This document shows positions 57,236-64,000 of a stretch of DNA of 64,000 nucleotides, piece by piece. Origin of the DNA: Gnetum montanum (taxonomy: Eukaryota; Streptophyta; Gnetopsida; Gnetales; Gnetaceae); NCBI GenBank assembly GCA_015680685.1, contig MNCI01015796.1, forward strand, positions 147,454 to 211,453, written 5' to 3'. Position numbers and translations under genes: made by a program. The notes under the pieces were generated by a model. It ran no database searches and was not told the origin of the DNA. It saw nothing but the letters and a program-made list of their open reading frames with translations. Position 1 is the stretch's first letter, and each line of letters starts with the position of its first letter.

Positions 57236-59575
57236 TCAAAAATTGAAGCCTTGGATTCTCTAAACTTGAACCAAACTCTATTGATCATAGCCTACCTAGC
57301 ATTAGATTCCTAATATCATAGAAATTACGAGAATCAACTAACAAATGGCTAAGAATGAAGAAGAAGAAAAAACTAGAAGAGACTAGGCTATGTGAGATTA
57401 GGAATAGAAGAAGAAGGTGTAAATGAAATATTTTTTAACTTCTCACTACGTGTATAACTTCTTTTATCTTAGTTTCACTTTGTAATAGAAAAAAATTAGG
57501 CTTTTGGAATTGAAAATCCTTGTGCGAAATACTTCAAACTCAAGATCCATGGGCCTAAAGGATTTGAGGTGCCTTATATATTATTTTCAATCACCTAAAG
57601 ACTTAAAAATATACTAACTATTTTGGACAAACAATGAAAATGAATAGTGGATATATAAACAAAAAATAAAGCATTGAATTTGTGGACGAACTAAGCATGG
57701 CATAGAAAATAATAGAGAGATGGTGAAAAATAATACAAATTTATATTGATTTGAAAAAATATGAGTTTAGAAAATATAGATCTACAAATTCTTGAGGCTT
57801 TCAAAATCCAGATATGCACCTAGGCCATAAGAAAACAACCTCTGAAGTGTTTGGTCTACACCTAAGTCTTGTAGTAGAGGCCTAAAAAATCTCCCTAAAA
57901 TTATTGTTGGAAGATGTGGGGCATGAATGGGAAGGGTGTGCTTCATTACTGTCATGAAGGTAGCTAGCTTACTAATTCTATGTTAAGACTAGAAGTTACG
58001 ATAGATCCCAAGTGCTCCTAGTGGTTGGCACTGAGAATGACTATATGCTTCTAGATCTCTCAATGTCAAAAGATATAACAGTCTATAAAGATGATGTTGT
58101 CTTCTAGCTTTATAGGTTGTCAATTGCTACTCTATGTTGACCTTTGTTTCAGCAAGTTTCCTAGCATCATGTACAACATTTTTACAATTTATGTTGGTGA
58201 CCAAAGTGTAGTGCATTTCATATGATTTACACTAGATGCTACAACATATTCACAAAATGAGCCCAATTTATGCGAGCCTAGCATAATTCATAGTGTATTT
58301 CATGCTTTATGCTGTGAGTTACACTTTACATCATGAAAATGCTTTGGGATTACAATGAAATAGGGTTACAATTAGAATTACATTAAAATTTACATGAGAA
58401 TGGGCTCAAGTTTTCCATTTTAGCTTAACTTGGCTATAGGTGCCCCTATTTATATTTGAATTTTATTTGAGGTGTTTCATTGGCCCTTATTTATTGATGT
58501 TTAGAGTATTAACCTAAAAGACATTAACAAAGAATGAAAAACACAATTGCAGGTTTACTATGAATGCTTCTATCTTCATCCTTGCTTCCATAGATGTCGA
58601 ATCATGCTAAAGATTACTTACAATTTGTGAAGGTTAAGATATGAATGTTGAGGATTCATAATGAGATCTTGAGGCTAAATGGGAATGGTTAAAAAGGCCA
58701 ATGAGGAATCCCAAATGTGCTAACATTATTACTATGGCCTAGTGATATACTCATTGGCTGATGATTGCTTTGTGCTTTGCACTTGGTTTAGTTGCTACAT
58801 ATGTTTAGAATTAGAGAGACTAGTGCTTTGTTATGGGCTTCTTTGGCTCCTTGACTCTTTTCTTTTTTTCTTGAGCCATTGGTTTTATTTACTTTGGGTC
58901 ACTTTGGCCACTTGGGTTTCTTGGCTCTTCTCCCCTTTTTCTTGTAGGAGTGAAACCTTCTTTGAGTTTTGATGCCAATGCTGAGCTTTTGTTATCAAAT
59001 TGAATAAAGTGTCAAGAGATTTCAATGAACTAATTGAGTGAGTATGTAGAGTATATCACATAGATAGGATGCAACAATGTCACACACAAGTTTTTATTGT
59101 AATTCTGGTATGAAAGGATAACACTGATGCATGGTTGTAGCTCAAAAGAGGTAGCGAGAAGGATAGAGGGGAAAGCATGACTAGCATGATCAAACAAGGT
59201 AACAAGACCACCACATGTGTTAATATTGTGTGGTGGCTTACTATTGTGATGAATCATACCTCTATGATGATTTGTGGTTCATCTTGTAAACACAAATTAA
59301 AGAGTAAATAAAAAAATAAAAGAAACATGAGATAATATAAGATAACATGATATTAGCAAGTAGATGTTGGCTATCATTGGATATGGATAGAAAAAATTAG
59401 TAAGGATATATTTTCTTTTTAGAGAGTTACAAGATTTGCAGTGTTTTTGAAACAAAGGAAAGGAGGTCTTGCATGCTCGCTTGTCATAAGTCATGAGATT
59501 CATTGACATCACATATCTATTTAAATTTGCAAACAAAAGAAAGAAAAAACTAAGAGCAAATAGGTTAATGTTAGA
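57236..59575. other. AT-rich stretch without recognisable genes
   Basis: No domain was recognised on either strand. A 76-codon hydrophobic frame (58742-58972) comes from CTTGG/TTTT-rich sequence. Short minus frames at 59030-59257 and 59297-59536 show no family features. Confidence 0.4.
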
Positions 59576-59579
59576 TGTA

Positions 59580-60600
59580 ATATGGATTGAGATAGGAATG
59601 GTTGAATAGGTTAGTCAACTTATTTCCATTGATATTTGCTACCCTAAAGGCTTCGTTGCCATAAGCCTTGATTACTATAATGGATCCTTCCCAATTAGGC
59701 AAAACTTTTTCTATAGATTCACAAATAGACTTTAGGACTAGATCCCCTTTCTTGAATTTTTGTTGGTTCAGGTCATGATGCTACTACCATCTTTGCTTTT
59801 CCTAGTGTTGTTCAATGTTGACCAATGTTTTTACTTGTTGTTCCTCTAATGAGTCCAAATAGATGGTACACAACTTCTTATTTTGTTCATCGTTAAGGTA
59901 GTTGAATAAAGCTATTGTTAAGTATGGAACTTGCAATTCAAGAGGTGAGATAGTTTCAAATCCATAAATAAGGCTATACTGAATAAGATTAGTTGTAGTA
60001 CTAAATGTTGTCCTATAGGCCCATAGGACATATAATAATTGTTCATGCTACTTGTGTTTATTATTATTTAGCATTTTCTTAAAGAGATTGATTATTACTT
60101 TGTTGCTAGCTTTGACTTGTCCATTAGCTTGTGGATAATATGGTATAGAGAAAGAATGCTTCATGTTTAATTGTTTATAGAAGGCTTGCATCCTACTACT
60201 ACTAAATTGTGGTTCATTATCGGTGACAATGACTAGAGATAGGCCAAATCCTAATAGTATGTAATCTAGGATGAATTGACATACTTGCTGCATAGTTGTT
60301 TTCCTTAAGGGGATTTTCTCTACTCATTTTGTAAAATATTTAGTTGTAACAATAATAAAACTATATCCTATAGAGGACTTAGGTGTTATAGGTCCAATGA
60401 TGTTAATTTTCCATCGTTAGAAATGGCCATGTAATCTAAGTGGTATGTACCTTTGTTGGTGGCATGTGTATAAGTTAACTATGCCATTGATAGGTGTCAT
60501 AAGTCTTTACCTTTTTCCTATAGTAATTTTTCATTTTAAGATTAGTAGTAGCCTAAGCATTTAATCTTAGTGGCCATGACTCTAGATCCTATATGTCCTT
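59580..60600 (-). pseudogene. pol: Integrase relic, Tat-like copy c
   Basis: Minus blocks: IGYSFIIVTTKYFTKW-like core start (about 60325-60375 with frame breaks), VTDNEPQFSSSRMQAFYKQL (about 60165-60225) keeping the second catalytic aspartate, and PYYPQANGQVKASNKVI (about 60095-60145), where the catalytic glutamate is lysine. A tail follows with LLYVLWAYRTTFSTTTN, FKKGDLVLKSI and NWEGSIIVIKA (59650-60040). Confidence 0.85.
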
Positions 60601-61010
60601 CACATATGCCATCATGTATCTATTGCAGGACTATATGGGCTTTTGCTTTACTTAAGCATACCAAACACATGGCATCATAAGACTTATAAGATAATGTATT
60701 ATTGGACATGATGACATATTATTTTGATTATTTATGAATGAAATATTTTTGGAAATCATTGAAGCTTTGTGGGGGTTCACCATGCATAAGGTAGAATTTG
60801 ATATTTTCATACCATTTAGGTTAAGACATGTCACCTATGGTTGCCATGGAAGTATTTTTAGTGGGTTGCATGATGGGGGTGAGCACAATCTTCCATCATG
60901 AAAGGTAACTTGCTAAATACATCAAGCATCACACTTAAGGCTAGTGTAGCAATGACATCAAAAAGTGTATTTTATACTTGGGAAATATGATGAATGTTAG
61001 CTTCTATGAA

Positions 61011-61484
61011 TTATTGGATAAGCATTTTAGCCAGGTCATAGTAAGGTAACAAGCATTTGGTCTTACAAATGTACACCTTGGTTACTTGGTAGACTACTAA
61101 TTGAGAGTCACCTTCTATGATTAGATGTATATATCCTTGATCATGAGCTATCATCAATTTCATAACTACTTCTTCATATTCCATTGTGTTGTTGGAGCAT
61201 GGGAACTCAAAATAATAGGTGAAAGGTTGGATTTTGCTAGAGGAGAGCATGATGATAACAATGGAACTGACCTTGTGCATAGTTGAAGCTTTGTCAAAAT
61301 GCATAATGGCCTCATAACCTTCTTGCACGTCATTGATAGCATTAACATTTTCATTTGAGAACTCAAGATCTATGGTTGCATTGTCTTCGATTAGAGAAGT
61401 AGTTAATTGCATAGCTATGGCTTGGCCTTTGGTTGAAGCTTGAGGTGCATAGTGTAGGTTAAATTTAGTTATTATGGCTTTCAA
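61011..61484 (-). pseudogene. pol: Additional RNase H domain, copy c
   Basis: A 157-codon open frame aligned end to end with 24658-25131. Key blocks: FPCSNNTMEYEEVVMKLMIA and LIIEGDSQLVVYQVTKVY. The GDSQLV motif is intact here. The domain sits between RNase H and integrase, as in Tat/Ogre elements. Confidence 0.85.
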
Positions 61485-61889
61485 TTGGGCTATTCAAATA
61501 CTCTTATAAATGTTGAATGTAATGTCTCTTAATATGTTATCTTTGCATATGATGTTGACTTGTGTCCTGAAGAGGTAATACCCCCATTTTGTCAAAGAAT
61601 AGACTAAGGCTAAGTAATGTTTTTTTGAAATTTGTGTATCTAGATTTGTAGGCTATTAATTCATGGCTTAGATAGTATATTAGTATATTTGGCCTATTCT
61701 CTCATTTTTTATAGAGCAAGGAAGCAATGGAGGTGTTTGAGATTTCAAGGTATACAAAAGATGACTTATCTTTTTGAGGTGAGTATATAGTTAGCAAGTG
61801 AGTTAACTCTTATTTAATATTGTTAATGGTTAGTTGGCATTCATTTTTCCTTTCAAAATAAATTCCTTTCTTGAGAAAATGTTGCATGG

Positions 61890-62910
61890 GTTGTAACTTG
61901 TATATAATCCTTGAGATAAACCTACAAATGAATTGTAATCTATCTTGCAAACCACATAGCTCTTTAAGATTACTAGGTGTTAATAGATTAGTTATGGCTT
62001 TAAGTTTGTTTGGGTTAACACATATTCCTACTTTTGAGACTATGAAGCCAAGATTTTTTTCTTTTTTAATACAAAAAACATACTTTTTAGGATTTAGTTA
62101 AAGTTCATACTTAAGATAATGTTGGGGGACTAGGTTCAAGTCTTGTGCATGGTCGATGGCTACTTTTGACTTTACTATGATATTGTCAACATAGTCATTA
62201 ATAAACCCTACCATATAATCACTAAAAATGTAAGTTATGGTGCATTGATATGTTGTGCAAGCATTCTTTAGGCTAAAAGGAATCATGGTATAACAAAATA
62301 TTCTCCAAGGAGTTATGAAGTTTGTGTATAGTTGATGCTCTAGGTTAATCCTAACTTGGTTGTATCTTGAAAATCTATCCATGAAAGATAGTAATGCATG
62401 GTTAGTAGTTGTATCAATAAGTTGATCGATGCTAGGAAAGGGAAAATTATGTTTGATTTTCTTTGCTTAGGTCACAGAAATTGATACATATGTGGATGCT
62501 TCCATTCTTCTTAGGGACTACCACTGCTTTGGACACCCATTCTATGTAAATAACAGCTCAAATGAAGCCTACTTAGTAAAGCTTTTTGATTTCATCCCAA
62601 ACTGCTAAGGCTAGATCAAGTCTAATCTTGTAAACCTTTTGCTTGATAGGCTTTATGCTAGCATTGAGTATAATATTATGTTGAACAAGACATAGTCCAA
62701 ACATGTCTTCCTAGGATCATACACAGGCTTTGATGTTGTCTTTTAATGCTTTGGTGATATCTTGAGCAAGTTTAGGTTCAAGTGAGGAACTTGCTTTCAA
62801 GGTTCTTCCCTCACCATTATGAGTTGTGATGGAAATTTCTACTAGAAAATCCTTTGTAATGTCATTAACTTCTAGATCTAAAAATTGACAATGTAATAAA
62901 GCCATTCTAA
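61890..62910 (-). pseudogene. pol: Reverse transcriptase relic, copy c
   Basis: Minus blocks as in copy a, including the 94-codon frame 62098-62382 with FSRYNQVRINLEHQLYTNF, FSLKNACTTYQCTITYIFSD and YVDN at 62182-62193, where copy a has the catalytic YVDD. RT N-terminal frame 62717-62905 matches copies a and b. Loss of the last aspartate would abolish activity. Confidence 0.85.
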
Positions 62911-63440
62911 GGTTTTCATAATTGAGGGTATGGATTTTATAAGGTTGTTGGGCTTAACATCTAGGTATTCTTGGTCGATTTGCTGAGTGATATCACCAAA
63001 TGGCCTAGTTAAGCTTAGGGATAATCCAAGTAATCATCACATCTCTATTGTTTAGTCCTACATGTAAATGAAAATACATCATATGACATTTATGTTGTAT
63101 GTTAATTAAATAAGAATTAATTAAAACAATATAATGGGATAAATTATGTTTTATCCTTGTATTTAATCAACACAATAGGTAGCATGTTGTTATGGGTTTC
63201 TAAAATTTACGCTATGGATATATATAAAAATAATATATTTTGTTGCTAAACATGTTATATAAGGTAGCGTATTGTTGGGTTTAGCATTTTTCTCCATGGA
63301 ATAACAATGTATTCTAGCTTTGTGGGATTAATGTTATTAGAAAACTAGCAACATGTTTCTAGTTTTATCACTGTTTATGAGGTTAGCATTTTTGGCCATT
63401 AGGGCAATGTTTTTGCCGGCAAGGAAATATTTTTTTAGTT

Positions 63441-64000
63441 TTATGCTAGCATTTACATGGAGATAGTCTATTTCTTGAGGTAGCATTTTTCCAGGATTAG
63501 TAGCACTTTTTTCAATCCTTGTAGGATATTCCATAGTTAGCATTTTTTGGATTTATGTGGGGATTTACACATAGCTAGCCTATTTCCCCAACAACATTTT
63601 TTCAAATAGACTCATCATTTTCTTAGGTTTTGACAACATTGAGTAAGAGTAAGATAGATATTGGTAGGGCAAGGTAAGGAAAGATGATTTTCCTTCTTTT
63701 GGTTACACAAGGTATGCAAAAACTACATTTTTCTTTCGTGTGTAGGACAAATAGAGAAAAATATTTTTCTTAGCATGTAGAAATAGTGGAAGTGGTGTTT
63801 CTTGGCATGCAAAAATGAGGAAAAATTAGCATTTTTCCTTCTAGCTTGTAGGCAAGGCTAGGTAGGATTTTTGTCAACAGGACACTAGGTATTGTATCAT
63901 TTTCTAGGTAGGACAAGGGGTAGAGTATTTCTTGGTCATCATAGGCCAAGATAGGTAGTGTATTTGCTAGGCTATACTAGAAGGACAAGTAGTGTGTTTA
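63441..64000. other. Unassigned sequence upstream of Tat-like copy c
   Basis: AT-rich with recurring AGCATTTTT words. It may be upstream non-coding sequence of the Tat-like element. No gag or LTR edge is visible before the window ends. Confidence 0.4.

Larger units (their letters stand above)
59580..63440 (-). mobile_element. Tat/Ogre-like gypsy pol, copy c
   Basis: The most complete Tat-like copy. On minus the order is RT, decayed RNase H, additional RNase H (61484-61011) and integrase (about 60600-59580). It is colinear with copy a from 60589 and diverges from copies a and b at 63440. LTRs were not found. Confidence 0.85.

Noticed and set aside
58742-58972. Small membrane protein gene
   Set aside because: Hydrophobic by T-richness only; no promoter, no homologue recognised, and no second copy to compare.

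Overview
The window looks like repeat-dominated nuclear DNA from a plant with a large genome. The evidence is nested, heavily mutated LTR retrotransposons (Athila-like and Tat/Ogre-like Ty3/gypsy, a chromovirus-like gypsy, Ty1/copia), low GC, and stop codons biased to TAG as expected from old methylated CAG codons. A gymnosperm is my best guess, but nothing here fixes the species. I see no intact host gene. The only recognisable host-gene sequence is an intron-free relic of a CCR4-type mRNA deadenylase (12060-12989, minus).

Left third (1-24257). An Athila-like element E runs from 2124 to 5380 and resumes at 21273. It is split inside its RNase H by a 15.9-kb minus-strand element D (5381-21267), which has 3-kb LTRs, a 5-bp target duplication (AAATC), a polypurine tract and a candidate primer site. 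D carries later debris: the 5' half of a related element F (8853-12050), the CCR4 relic, a 21-bp minisatellite, a lone LTR with an initiator-Met-type primer site, and an LTR fragment. To the left, element A sits in the gag of E, and a same-family element A' has entered A in the opposite direction.

Middle (24258-48523). Minus-strand Tat/Ogre-like fragments carry two RNase H regions. They lie in a segment of about 4 kb that is tandemly duplicated (25977-30001 and 30002-45680). Each copy contains an array of about 450-bp units holding an unrecognised exon-like block, then a cluster of tRNA-like SINE copies. The array in the second copy is expanded and is interrupted by a complete 9.9-kb element B (32495-42362, target duplication AGTGC). 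A chromovirus-like minus-strand relic J follows.

Right third (48529-64000). Element C (48529-55753, target duplication GGCAG) is inserted in J. It keeps gag and protease but has lost reverse transcriptase, RNase H and integrase. A Ty1/copia 5' end (K) and a third Tat/Ogre-like pol fragment follow.

The most unusual signal is in the U5 part of the A/A'/C LTRs. Four consecutive hairpin modules share nearly constant linkers, while their stems differ in sequence and change in compensating pairs between modules and copies; single modules are recognisable in the LTRs of B and F. This looks like a maintained RNA (or DNA) structure in the element leader.
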